From Brevundimonas sp. UBA5713 (GTDB taxonomy: Bacteria; Pseudomonadota; Alphaproteobacteria; Caulobacterales; Caulobacteraceae), in the NCBI RefSeq assembly GCF_002419815.1, contig NZ_DIGV01000023.1, positions 1 through 47,974 of the forward strand: DNA of 47,974 bases. Reading direction: 5' to 3'. Below, in pieces: positions 12,101 to 19,555 of the stretch. Within the stretch, counting starts at the first letter, position 1; every line of letters starts with the position of its first letter. Both the position numbers and the translations under genes were made by a program. Below the pieces are notes generated by a model. It did not search any database and was not told where the DNA came from. It worked only from the letters and a program-made list of their open reading frames with translations.

Positions 12101-13141
12101 AAGGACTTCAGGAATGCTGCTGTTACGGGCTCCGATAGTCGTAACACCGCAAGTCATTGCCTCCAGAACCGGCAACCCGAATCCTTCATGCAAAGACGGA
12201 AAAACGAATAGAGACGCGTTCTTGTAGAGACATACGAGTACATCGGATGGCACGTACCCAGTGAATATCACTTCATTTGGAGACAAGCCCAATTTCCTGA
12301 CCAGGCGCTCAAGCTTTACACGCGCATCCGGCGAAATCGCACAAACAATAACCAGACGGTGTTTGCGCCTCACATTATCCGGAAGGAGCGAATAGCCATG
12401 GATCAAGCCTTCAATATTCTTACGATAGTCAATTCCGCCCGTATACATGACGTATTGACCATCTTCGATTCCGAACTTTTGAAGCACCCGAGTAGGCGAC
12501 TTTATGGAAGCATCTCCATTAGTAAAATCAGGATCAATTGCGCATGAAGCATTTACAATCCTTTCGGGATCGTATCCTAAGTAGTTTACCGCTTCCTGCT
12601 TACTCGAGTCAGAAATAGACAGTATAAGGTCTGCGCGGGATAATTGCTTTAATCTACGAAAATACCACGCCTTCATCGAAGGAGACTTTAGGTAGATGTC
12701 CTTTAGGATGTAAGGGATAAGATCATAAAGAGTGACAGAAGTAATGTATTGTCCATTAGAATACGGTACGTCTGTGACAGCATCTTCGTGAAAGCCTTCA
12801 AACAGGCTTCCGATGTGGAAAATATCGGGGGCAACTCGCTCGATCACTGCTTCTCTGGAAACGCAGGAAGCGTAGTAGTTCATATCAAGTTCGTCACGAT
12901 CAGATCGGCATGGGGAGAGTACGTTAAAAACGTGAAAGTTTTCAGGCTTCACAAGGCCGATCAATTCATCCCTGATGTCGTAATCACAATCAATAAGTGA
13001 TCCGTTAAGCAGTATATGAACATCATGAATGCCCGCTGACTGGCGCGCGATTTCCTTTGTAATTTCTAAAGTATAGCGCCCGATACCTCGATTTTTACTT
13101 CCAGGCGTCTGACATGCTTGTAGGTCTATCAAAATACGCAT
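9113..13141 (-). CDS. Giant multi-domain glycosyltransferase (two GT4 domains, a degenerate third, and a C-terminal beta domain)
   Basis: A 1342-residue cytoplasmic protein without membrane segments. Domain 1 (about 1-410) opens with MRILIDLQACQT and has the GT4 donor motif SLHEGFGLPVLEAM. Domain 2 (about 420-800) opens with LALITPVPPLQSGIADYAAE and has a weaker version (RGETSRAVLDCMSQGVPVIV). A third part (about 845-1090) begins FLDVSALCSAKPGDDIERG, like the N-terminal half of many GT4 enzymes, but shows no E-x7-E donor half and is probably inactive. The last 130 residues form a strand-rich domain with IGPYGYYSGGNFRLSI. Multi-domain mannosyl/rhamnosyl polymerases such as WbdA of O9a antigen are the closest known analogy. 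With Gmd and Rmd upstream, it probably builds a D-rhamnose or mannose polymer. It follows the 78-residue gene after 5 bases. Confidence 0.85.
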   Translation of the reverse strand: MRILIDLQACQTPGSKNRGIGRYTLEITKEIARQSAGIHDVHILLNGSLIDCDYDIRDELIGLVKPENFHVFNVLSPCRSDRDELDMNYYASCVSREAVIERVAPDIFHIGSLFEGFHEDAVTDVPYSNGQYITSVTLYDLIPYILKDIYLKSPSMKAWYFRRLKQLSRADLILSISDSSKQEAVNYLGYDPERIVNASCAIDPDFTNGDASIKSPTRVLQKFGIEDGQYVMYTGGIDYRKNIEGLIHGYSLLPDNVRRKHRLVIVCAISPDARVKLERLVRKLGLSPNEVIFTGYVPSDVLVCLYKNASLFVFPSLHEGFGLPVLEAMTCGVTTIGARNSSIPEVLGDDRATFDSSDPQCIRDSIHRALTDKAFAKSLRAHATKQVQKFSWVESARIALAAMQSAYLNRLSSSAHTVYKSPNRPKLALITPVPPLQSGIADYAAELCPELSSFYDVDVVTDQPEIKSEWIELNCNVVSAAEFAETYDVGGYDRVVYQFGNSEFHSHMVEMLKERPGVVVMHDYFMSGMKYWRSVNLPNNSFVEQCIASDGYIACKELADFGPSHGIMHFKSNRDVVENAAGIIVHSNTNVNALAHDYGLRGKKLVRHVHQIRALAISNRDESRSKLGLSDSDFLIVSLGIVAPTKLTKELVEAFTKSNLSKSSVCHLVLVGRAPGEYGDQIRGLIDKFDGKASIKITEFVEQDAYDAYVAAADLAVQLRTSSRGETSRAVLDCMSQGVPVIVNKHGTFAELLPHTVEMIDDEFELGALRDAIDLLAEDNDRRLALGKAGLEAVRRDHAPAAVGRAYYDAIEQFTSHPMHGLTAAMKGLAGAKFDQPSHAEVSRLARLWDDAFWWGGGERFLDVSALCSAKPGDDIERGLAWAHQLLMDAGRAGSKLVPVYFDGLEGETVLREAANWMRALNGSELLPADPIVSRLSNAHFYAVDFGIPSRDDISVRSKAELLRKHNVSSLAFSIRSHTPSVFGYQNFEEIASFDQFIEFVLWCRAELIAPCVAQADEYAAWIENSNPGKSDISVSVKVLSGASRLQDEPVSCLLLDPDCKTVEQLFGNVEVISKNVRIEIVAFDSDSASQIGLLVKRFARSVSVRLFSSYATLCEKTASFDVVISDNLGKNGLALVLGSLKSDAIFFSTPQVELGDGTAFSTAVLRPSATIEDVVNQVALRRRQSENEPLDFARLEASMQSMTTTRQAHSPASDWRLRVGGSSFWRTTGEQIGNYARTNGESGYLVIGPYGYYSGGNFRLSIAGSRLAPLSEDFEVSVSHSSGQKVVKTWRRVDVGPTLNGYLVNGLSFYLPHSVDDLEIKVHVGHDDECIVSDVQIWPVD

Positions 13142-13146
13142 TCGTA

Positions 13147-13383
13147 TTATTTACGTCCGCAACTCAAAGCTAGATTGGCTTTTATTTTACTCGCAATGAT
13201 CATGGAACTTGAGGAAAGCCCTAGGTCCAGAACATCGCTCACACCACCCGCGTCTTCCCCCCGCATGGCATTTTCGATATCTGCAAGCTTCGAGGCCATG
13301 GCATCTAGCTTCTCAATAACGATTAGAGAGTCATGGCCGAGCCTATCCGCTCTACGGCCTAAACGTCGGATAGCACTAATCAT
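13147..13383 (-). CDS. Small helical protein of the capsule island, function unknown
   Basis: A 78-residue protein with a basic start (MISAIRRLGRRADRLGHD) followed by a predicted amphipathic helix (IEKLDAMASKLADIENAM). It has no signal peptide, and its C-terminal hydrophobic patch is too weak for a clear membrane span. A strong GGGAGGGG ribosome site overlaps the end of rmd, nine bases before the ATG, and the giant glycosyltransferase starts 5 bases after its stop. That packing argues for a real, co-translated gene. It could be a small partner of the glycosyltransferase, but no known family is recognised. Confidence 0.7.
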   Translation of the reverse strand: MISAIRRLGRRADRLGHDSLIVIEKLDAMASKLADIENAMRGEDAGGVSDVLDLGLSSSSMIIASKIKANLALSCGRK

Positions 13384-13387
13384 TCGA

Positions 13388-14314
13388 CTATTCCCCTCCC
13401 TTACGCAGGGAATGACCCGAGATTAACTCTTTAAGTAAGAACTCGAGTGAGTGCTTTGGCTTCCATCCCACTGCTTTCGCAAGCCTCTGAGCACAAATTT
13501 TGGTCTCTTCGACATCAGTGGCCCTATATCGTTTGGGGTCCACTTCGACACTCACATTACCTCCTGCCATCTCTACCAAGCTAGCAAGCACTTCTGAGAG
13601 ACTGACCGCACTGCCGGAAGATACATTATAACATTCACGCTGACCGATGTTGGCTCTAGCCGCAAAAATATGCATGTAGGCCGATACGACATCTTCAACA
13701 TGCAAAAAGTCACGTTTGACCTCAATATTTCCAACTCGAACTTGCGTCTCATTGGCCACCTGAGATGCGAATGACGGCAATACAAAATTAGTGCTTTGCC
13801 CTAGCCCTGAGTGGTTTGACGGACGTACGACAATTAGCTGATTTTGAGGGGTAAGAAGTGCCCGATAGGCAAGTTCGCCGGCAAGCTTGGAACATGCATA
13901 GGTAGAGAGAGGCTTCGGACAGGTATCTTCGTTTACTTCACCTGAATTGAACGCCTCTCCGTACACTTCTGAAGAACTCGTATAGAGAATGCCGCACTCA
14001 GGTACGTACGTAGACATTGCGGACGCAATCGCTGCATTAGCTTCAGCATTCACTTTCCAGCTGTCCATTTTGTCTGAGTTCGCACCGACAACAGAAGACT
14101 GGGCTGCCAACTGAAATACAAATGACGGGCGCACCTGCGCAAAAGCGGGGGCAATCGTGTCTGGACTCTTAAGGTCTAAAAAAGCGTGTGCGAACCCAGG
14201 CACAGGAGATCGTCCCATACAGACGATCTCAAAGCCTTCGACCTCTTTAAGACGTTGTAAAAGTCTTCCTCCGACAAAGCCGGAGGCCCCGATAAGTGCT
14301 ATTTTTTGCGCCAC
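13388..14314 (-). CDS. rmd: GDP-4-dehydro-6-deoxy-D-mannose reductase
   Basis: A 308-residue extended short-chain dehydrogenase that reduces the Gmd product to GDP-D-rhamnose. It has the NAD(P)-binding GASGFVGG at residue 9, the catalytic TSSSEVYG and YACSK, and the substrate-side VRPSNHSG and KRDFLHVEDV. The Rmd-type HSGxGQ segment and the lack of GDP-fucose synthase features favour D-rhamnose over L-fucose. The start is a GTG with GGAGG seven bases upstream. It lies 21 bases after gmd and is followed at once by the 78-residue gene, so gmd-rmd-small-GT forms one operon. Confidence 0.85.
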   Translation of the reverse strand: MAQKIALIGASGFVGGRLLQRLKEVEGFEIVCMGRSPVPGFAHAFLDLKSPDTIAPAFAQVRPSFVFQLAAQSSVVGANSDKMDSWKVNAEANAAIASAMSTYVPECGILYTSSSEVYGEAFNSGEVNEDTCPKPLSTYACSKLAGELAYRALLTPQNQLIVVRPSNHSGLGQSTNFVLPSFASQVANETQVRVGNIEVKRDFLHVEDVVSAYMHIFAARANIGQRECYNVSSGSAVSLSEVLASLVEMAGGNVSVEVDPKRYRATDVEETKICAQRLAKAVGWKPKHSLEFLLKELISGHSLRKGGE

Positions 14315-14335
14315 GCTAGGGCCTCCGGTACTAAC

Positions 14336-15310
14336 TTATTTCAGACGAGCGAGATCCGCGTCGACCATTTCACGAATCATTTCTTCCATCGTCGTCTTGG
14401 CTTTCCAGCCGAGAACTCTTTCAGCCTTCGCAGGATTACCCAGGAGCACGTCAACTTCAGCTGGTCGATAGTACTTTGGATCGATGCGAAGGTGATCTTC
14501 ATAGTTCAATCCAACATGGTCAAAGGCAACCTTAACCATGTCGCGTACACTGACAGTGCGACCAGTTGCTACGACGTAATCATCAGGCACATCATGCTGC
14601 AGCATGCGCCACATCGCTTCGACGTAGTCCTTTGCATGTCCCCAGTCACGGGTTGCGTCGATATTGCCCAAGGCAAGCTCATCCTGAAGGCCCAGCTTAA
14701 TTCGAGCTACGGCATCAGTGACTTTACGAGTGACAAACTCGAGACCACGCAGAGGGGACTCGTGATTAAACAGGATGCCGGAACAGGCGAACATCCCAAA
14801 ACTCTCGCGGTAGTTCACTGTCATCCAATGCCCCGCCAATTTAGCAACCGCGTAAGGCGACCTCGGATAAAACGGGGTCTTTTCGCTTTGCATGCCTTCT
14901 TGGATCAAGCCATACATTTCAGACGAAGACGCTTGATAAAACTTAGCGCTGGGGCATTCGAGCCTGAGGGCTTCTAGAACATTCACCACACCACCCGCAG
15001 TGACAGCCGTGGTGAGCGAAGGTTGCGTCCAAGATGCCGCTACAAACGATTGGGCTGCTAGGTTATAGCACTCATCAGGCTTATACGTGCGGACAATACG
15101 GCAAAGCCCGCCAAGATCTAAAAGATCGCCATCAACCAGCGTGATATCGTTTTCGATCCCCAACCACTTCAAGCGGTGAGAAGTCAATTCCGAATGGCTC
15201 GACCGGCGCGAAACGCCGACAACGTTGTATCCCTTGCCAAGCAGAAATTTAGCAAGGTAGGCACCGTCCTGCCCAGTGATGCCAGTGATGAGCGCCGTCT
15301 TGGTGGTCAT
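14336..15310 (-). CDS. gmd: GDP-mannose 4,6-dehydratase
   Basis: A 324-residue NADP-dependent enzyme converting GDP-mannose to GDP-4-keto-6-deoxymannose. It shows GITGQDGAYLAKFL (nucleotide binding), NLAAQSFVAASW, the catalytic ASSSEMYG and YAVAK, and the diagnostic LFNHESPLRG and RDWGHAKDYVEAMW. Length is normal for the shorter Gmd group. It leads the minus-strand operon gmd-rmd-78 aa-glycosyltransferase. The GDP-mannose it needs could come from the ManC fusion at 42719. It is separated by 45 bases from the divergent 15356 gene, so both promoters must share a short space. Confidence 0.95.
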   Translation of the reverse strand: MTTKTALITGITGQDGAYLAKFLLGKGYNVVGVSRRSSHSELTSHRLKWLGIENDITLVDGDLLDLGGLCRIVRTYKPDECYNLAAQSFVAASWTQPSLTTAVTAGGVVNVLEALRLECPSAKFYQASSSEMYGLIQEGMQSEKTPFYPRSPYAVAKLAGHWMTVNYRESFGMFACSGILFNHESPLRGLEFVTRKVTDAVARIKLGLQDELALGNIDATRDWGHAKDYVEAMWRMLQHDVPDDYVVATGRTVSVRDMVKVAFDHVGLNYEDHLRIDPKYYRPAEVDVLLGNPAKAERVLGWKAKTTMEEMIREMVDADLARLK

Positions 15311-15355
15311 TATATGTAACTCGTCAATTAAGTTATCGCCCGACCACAGATCGCA

Positions 15356-15760
15356 GTGAATAAAGATCGGTCGAGCGCTCAGGGAATCGGGGAGAAAGGG
15401 CTTCTACTCAGGTTGCAGTCAATCTATGATGCCTGCAAGTATGCCTTGGATCAAGCCAAGGCGATCCATCCAGCTTGCCTTTTCTTACGGATCATAACGT
15501 TGAGCCTTACTTTAAAAAAGCGTATCGCACGCCTCACTCGGCGTTTTCGCAGAACAGTGCCAGTTGCGGGTTCAGTCCCAGCAGCCAAGGTGCAGTTTGA
15601 CGATATACGCGTCGAACAGCTTTACGCATCCTGGAACGCCTATTTGCCCACTTTTATTGAGGCCACTGTCCATTATCAGACACTAAAGTCAAAGGTGGAC
15701 CAACTAGAACAGCGTTTAGAAGATTTAAAATCTGAACTGAAGAACGATAATAATGGTTAA
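15356..15760 (+). CDS. Small protein with C-terminal coiled coil, function unknown
   Basis: A 134-residue protein. The N-terminal part includes a hydrophobic stretch (about residues 40-52, PACLFLRIITLSL) followed by a very basic segment (KKRIARLTRRFRR), which could sit on the membrane surface. The last 30 residues form a clear heptad coiled coil (LKSKVDQLEQRLEDLKSEL). The start is uncertain: the GTG at 15356 has no good ribosome site. Its stop overlaps the start of the next glycosyltransferase by 8 bases (ATGGTTAA), so the two are translationally coupled. By analogy with coiled-coil chain-length regulators in O-antigen systems it might tether or measure the chain; this is inference. Confidence 0.6.
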   Translation: MNKDRSSAQGIGEKGLLLRLQSIYDACKYALDQAKAIHPACLFLRIITLSLTLKKRIARLTRRFRRTVPVAGSVPAAKVQFDDIRVEQLYASWNAYLPTFIEATVHYQTLKSKVDQLEQRLEDLKSELKNDNNG

Positions 15761-16868
15761 AATTGTTACCGTATCTCCGTCGATCATTCCCCGAGATGCA
15801 ATCGGACATATAATAACATCGGCTCATAAGTTTTATACCTCTACAGCCGGAGTTAAATCCGTACTTCTGAGCAAAAGGGGATACAGCTTTGATTATCAAG
15901 GCATCTACAGCCCGGTAGACCTGATATTTAATGCCGATTTCCATGAAGCTGACATCGCGATCTATCATTACGGGCATGCCAGCCCTTTGTTCGATGCCTT
16001 TATTTTAAAAGGTAACGACAAAAAGAAGATAGTTAACTACCACAACGTGACCCCACCTGATGCCACAGGCATCTCCTATAATCAAAAAGATTGGAATATT
16101 TACTTACAGCAGGTTCGTCTATTTTCTCAGGCCGATGAGATTTGGTGTGACAGTCATACCAATTCGCAGTCTTTAAGAGATCTCGGCGTAATCGGTCCAG
16201 ACATAAATGTTATACCTCCCCCTGTTCGGGTAAATAGCCATTGCAAACTGGCCGGTAAATCTCGTAATCCGCTCAATATGATAGCCATCGGCCGCATGGC
16301 AGCATCAAAAAATATTATAGATTTAATTCGTGTCGCCGAAATGTTGGCTAATGATAAAGTAGATTTTAATCTACGTATTATTTTCAATCGATCAACTTGT
16401 GATGAAAACTATCTTAAAGTCATTAAAACCAGCATTAGTAAAGGCAATCTTGGTGATAGGGTCACTTTATTTAATGACGTTTCAGATTTATTGCTATTTA
16501 AGATGCTAGGTGAAGCGCAAATTCTGGTATCGACGTCGCTTCACGAAGGCTTCGGGATGACCATCCAGGAAGCAATCCACAGTGGTTGCGTGCCAATTAC
16601 CTATAAGGGCTCGAACCTATCGTATGCGAATGGAGGATTGGGGATCACCTGCCCACCTGATGTAAACTCACTTTACAGCTCTATTCGAGATGTCGCGAGT
16701 TCAATCGAAATGGGCAGCAAAGATTGGGATAAAACCACGCTCAATCTAGACGGAGGTCGTTTTTCTCTTAACGAATTCGATCGCCTGACGAAGATCGCTT
16801 GGCATTTAGCCACTAGCGAGAGCTACGAACGTTCGACACTTAACAGAATTCTAGCGCTCAATGGTTAG
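15753..16868 (+). CDS. GT4 family glycosyltransferase
   Basis: A 371-residue GT-B enzyme. The C-terminal half has IAIGRMAASKN and the donor-binding SLHEGFGMTIQEAIHSGCVP, which contains the E-x7-E element; the N-terminal acceptor half has VNYHNVTPPD and DEIWCDSHTNSQSL. No membrane segment is visible. Codons are markedly AT-rich even within the island. It is coupled to the coiled-coil gene upstream (8-base overlap) and meets the convergent gene at 16865 with a 4-base tail overlap. It probably adds a sugar to the capsule repeat or primer; donor and acceptor are not readable. Confidence 0.88.
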   Translation: MVKIVTVSPSIIPRDAIGHIITSAHKFYTSTAGVKSVLLSKRGYSFDYQGIYSPVDLIFNADFHEADIAIYHYGHASPLFDAFILKGNDKKKIVNYHNVTPPDATGISYNQKDWNIYLQQVRLFSQADEIWCDSHTNSQSLRDLGVIGPDINVIPPPVRVNSHCKLAGKSRNPLNMIAIGRMAASKNIIDLIRVAEMLANDKVDFNLRIIFNRSTCDENYLKVIKTSISKGNLGDRVTLFNDVSDLLLFKMLGEAQILVSTSLHEGFGMTIQEAIHSGCVPITYKGSNLSYANGGLGITCPPDVNSLYSSIRDVASSIEMGSKDWDKTTLNLDGGRFSLNEFDRLTKIAWHLATSESYERSTLNRILALNG

Positions 16869-17704
16869 CGGGGCACCCTTGTAAGTATCGGTCTTTGAGC
16901 GGAAAGAGTTGCGTGAAACACGGGTTCCATCAAGAGAACCCTCAGTTCTGCGATTTGTGGGAATTGAAATTCATGCTCAATTACCGCGACTTGAGGCTGA
17001 TTTGCGATGGCCTCGAGGTCCAACGTGGTAAAATGTTCACTTGCCCCCCATTCAAATGATACTTTGGGGTTAGCACCAACCACAGCTGTTGCCAGCGGAA
17101 CGGTACAACGCCACACCCCGCTAGGAATAGCGACGTATGGACCGTACACCAACACTCTGGCGCGACCGGTTAGGTCTATGTTCAAGTCTAACCCATGAAT
17201 GGCGCCGCCAATGACTTGGAGCTGGTCCCAGTCCCAAACGATTTTGGACTGATCGAGGTAGTCGGAATAAGCGCGGATCCTTCCACTAATATTGGCGACG
17301 ATGGAGGCGTCGCTATCGCCGTTGGAGCCACGAGAGATTGTTCCCACGTACGGAAGCTCATGGGCATGATCAGTCGCATCGATCGTTGACCATCCCATAT
17401 TGGCAGCATCCGCCACAAATGCCGCTATCAAAGAGAGTCTGGAATCGATATCATTCCCCAGCGAACTAACAGCAGAAGAACTCAGCAGTACTTCATTAGT
17501 GCAAAACAGGTAGACGGTTGCATCTGCTGGAATATTCCCAACTTCATTGAGGTAAAGATTGAAAACAACTGGCTGCGCCGCCCCATCATTAGAGGCGACA
17601 CTATTAACAATACTATATCCCTTTTGTCTATAATGATGACTTACGGACCACCGCCAGTCCTCGTCATACCTCGAGCCTAAATAAACAAAATATAAATTTC
17701 TCAC
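16865..17704 (-). CDS. Unknown capsule-island protein coupled to kpsT
   Basis: A 279-residue protein starting at a GTG that shares one base with the kpsT stop (TAGTG), with GAGG eight bases upstream. The N-terminus (YFVYLGSRYDEDWRW, HHYRQKGYSIVN) looks globular, with no signal peptide. The C-terminal 100 residues are strand-rich and contain LVYGPYVAIPSGVWRCTVPL. This resembles IGPYGYYSGGNFRLSI in the C-terminus of the giant glycosyltransferase, so I suspect a shared carbohydrate-binding-like beta-sandwich. No catalytic motif is recognised. Coupling to the export ATPase suggests a role at export or chain recognition, as the C-terminal domain of Wzt does for O antigens. Confidence 0.7.
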   Translation of the reverse strand: MRNLYFVYLGSRYDEDWRWSVSHHYRQKGYSIVNSVASNDGAAQPVVFNLYLNEVGNIPADATVYLFCTNEVLLSSSAVSSLGNDIDSRLSLIAAFVADAANMGWSTIDATDHAHELPYVGTISRGSNGDSDASIVANISGRIRAYSDYLDQSKIVWDWDQLQVIGGAIHGLDLNIDLTGRARVLVYGPYVAIPSGVWRCTVPLATAVVGANPKVSFEWGASEHFTTLDLEAIANQPQVAVIEHEFQFPQIAELRVLLMEPVFHATLSAQRPILTRVPR

Positions 17705-18378
17705 TACCTGGACCTCAACCACGAATACACATCAATAGCCTCTTCAACATCATGAAACATCTTCGCCATACCGGACTCAATGATTAATGCCTGCTTGCAG
17801 TGGGAAGAAATAAGATGCAGGTCATGAGATGCCATAATGTAGGATCTATTTTTTCTCTTATTGAAAAGCTCTTCTTCGCACTTCCTCTGGAACCTTGCAT
17901 CTCCGACTGCAACTAGCTCGTCTATCAAATAGCAATCGAATTCGATCGTTAACGAAAGACCAAAGGCGAGACGTGCGCGCATTCCCGAAGAATAATGCTT
18001 TACGGGACGTTTAAGTGCACTCCCTAGCTCTGCAAAACTCTCAACACTTTCGAGAACTTCGTCATAGTTGCGATCATAAATACGCGAAATGAACTTTATA
18101 TTATCAATGCCTGACAAACTGCCTTGAAATCCCCCACCAAAACCAATGGGCCAAGATGACGTCATGCGCCATGAGATTTCGCCAGAACTAGGCTTCAACA
18201 CCCCGCCTAGTAGCTTGATAAGCGTAGACTTTCCTTGACCATTCCGACCAAGTAACGCCAGCCGCTCACCATAAGGCAGACTAAAATTTACATTGCTAAG
18301 GATCGGCTTTGCACGTGTGGGGTAGGTTTTCTCTACATCCCTCACAACTAGTCCTGATGCGCTGTCCATCACGATCAT
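17704..18378 (-). CDS. kpsT: Capsule polysaccharide export ATPase, KpsT/CtrD type
   Basis: A 224-residue ABC ATPase that powers export of the lipid-linked capsule chain through KpsM. It has Walker A GRNGQGKST, signature YSSGMRARL, Walker B CYLIDELVAVGD and the switch histidine ASHD. It starts at the ATG overlapping the kpsE stop (ATGA). The length fits KpsT, which lacks the C-terminal sugar-binding domain of the larger Wzt proteins; the next gene may supply such a domain separately. It forms an operon with kpsM and kpsE. Confidence 0.9.
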   Translation of the reverse strand: MIVMDSASGLVVRDVEKTYPTRAKPILSNVNFSLPYGERLALLGRNGQGKSTLIKLLGGVLKPSSGEISWRMTSSWPIGFGGGFQGSLSGIDNIKFISRIYDRNYDEVLESVESFAELGSALKRPVKHYSSGMRARLAFGLSLTIEFDCYLIDELVAVGDARFQRKCEEELFNKRKNRSYIMASHDLHLISSHCKQALIIESGMAKMFHDVEEAIDVYSWLRSR

Positions 18379-19535
18379 GCCTGATGATGTTCTCTCACGC
18401 CCGCCCAAACCAGCCAACCCAAGCCGTAGATCATTAACGCACTCAACAAAACTGTAAGAAGGCGCTTCAGGCGCCTTGGCTCCGTCGCAACATCTGGCTT
18501 GGACGGGTCGACCACGCGCTCAACATAAAGATTTTGCCGACGTTGTTCCTGAATGGCAGATATTTGCGCCGCTTTCGCTTGAGATAAGAAGCGATCAGCT
18601 AGTTCCTGCTTGAGGATAAGCGATTGATATTCACCAACCTTAGCGGCAAGCGAACTTGTCGAGCCACTAAGCTCGCGCCGCTCTTGGGCGATTTGCTGCT
18701 CGAATGCCCGGATCTTTACATCCAGCTGAGATAATAGCGGACTATCAGGAGCGCCGCTGGCCAACTGGCGACGTTCCGCCTTGAGAAGGGACACTTGCTG
18801 TTCAAGCGTAGAGATGAGTCGGCTGGCTTCTTCCAGCGTCACTCGCGGATCTACTAGATTTTGATTGTTTCTAAATTTTGAAAGCTCATTTTGTGCGCCA
18901 GTTAGACTTTGTTCCGCCGACTCCAACATCTGTTCAGCGTCTTTCAGTGCATTGGCGGCTGAGCGTTCGTTTAACGCATTTACCTTTTCTTCAGCGAGCT
19001 CCAGTAATTTTTCGGCGACCAGGTGCGCGGCGTTTCGGTTAAAAGCAGCCACTCTCAACGTCGTCACGCTCGTTGTTGAATCATATCCCACAACCACATG
19101 TCGACGATAAGCCTTGTTCAAGGTTTCAGTATTTTTCGTCTCCCATGGGCGAGGATATCGCGAAAAGACGTCTAGGGCGGACTTTGCGCCGATGATCTGC
19201 GGAAGATCGACTTCCTTGGCAAGTGCCTCTACCGCTTCATGAGAGCGTAAGTATTCGTGCACAACGAACGTATCAGAATTTCCCCCTCCTATGCCAATAC
19301 CGGACAACGTCCCGGCCAACACGCCGGTAGGATTCTGGTTGGGTTGTCGCACCACGAACCGAGCTTCAGATACATATTGTGGTGTCGCCACCCCATATAA
19401 ATACACTCCAGCAACGAGCGTTGGTACAGCCACCACGCCATAGAATGCCAAGAGAGGCTTAGATAGCATGCGTGCACTACGGGGGGAAGAATTCAGGGAT
19501 TGCAAGTTGACATTATCTCTATCGAATTCGGACAT
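18375..19535 (-). CDS. kpsE: Capsule export inner-membrane protein, KpsE/CtrB (PCP-3) type
   Basis: A 386-residue co-polymerase-type protein linking the inner-membrane ABC transporter to the outer-membrane pore. It has one N-terminal membrane helix (about 28-48), a periplasmic region beginning ATPQYVSEARFVVRQPN, a long coiled coil (about 170-320), and a second helix near the C-terminus (about 357-378) preceded by VVDPSKPDVATEPRR, the proline-rich motif usual before the second helix in this family. Good spacing to kpsM (20 bases) and ATGA overlap with kpsT. The outer-membrane partner (KpsD/CtrA) is not in the window. Confidence 0.9.
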   Translation of the reverse strand: MSEFDRDNVNLQSLNSSPRSARMLSKPLLAFYGVVAVPTLVAGVYLYGVATPQYVSEARFVVRQPNQNPTGVLAGTLSGIGIGGGNSDTFVVHEYLRSHEAVEALAKEVDLPQIIGAKSALDVFSRYPRPWETKNTETLNKAYRRHVVVGYDSTTSVTTLRVAAFNRNAAHLVAEKLLELAEEKVNALNERSAANALKDAEQMLESAEQSLTGAQNELSKFRNNQNLVDPRVTLEEASRLISTLEQQVSLLKAERRQLASGAPDSPLLSQLDVKIRAFEQQIAQERRELSGSTSSLAAKVGEYQSLILKQELADRFLSQAKAAQISAIQEQRRQNLYVERVVDPSKPDVATEPRRLKRLLTVLLSALMIYGLGWLVWAGVREHHQA

Positions 19536-19555
19536 GCGATGTGGTCTCCATACGC

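Noticed and set aside
13388..14314. GDP-L-fucose synthase (Fcl)
   Set aside because: The nucleotide-binding and HSGxGQ segments fit Rmd-type reductases better, and the protein lacks the epimerase features of Fcl.
17704..18378. Wzt (O-antigen ABC ATPase with sugar-binding C-terminal domain)
   Set aside because: At 224 residues it lacks the extra domain, and a KpsE/CtrB protein sits next to it, which defines a capsule-type exporter.
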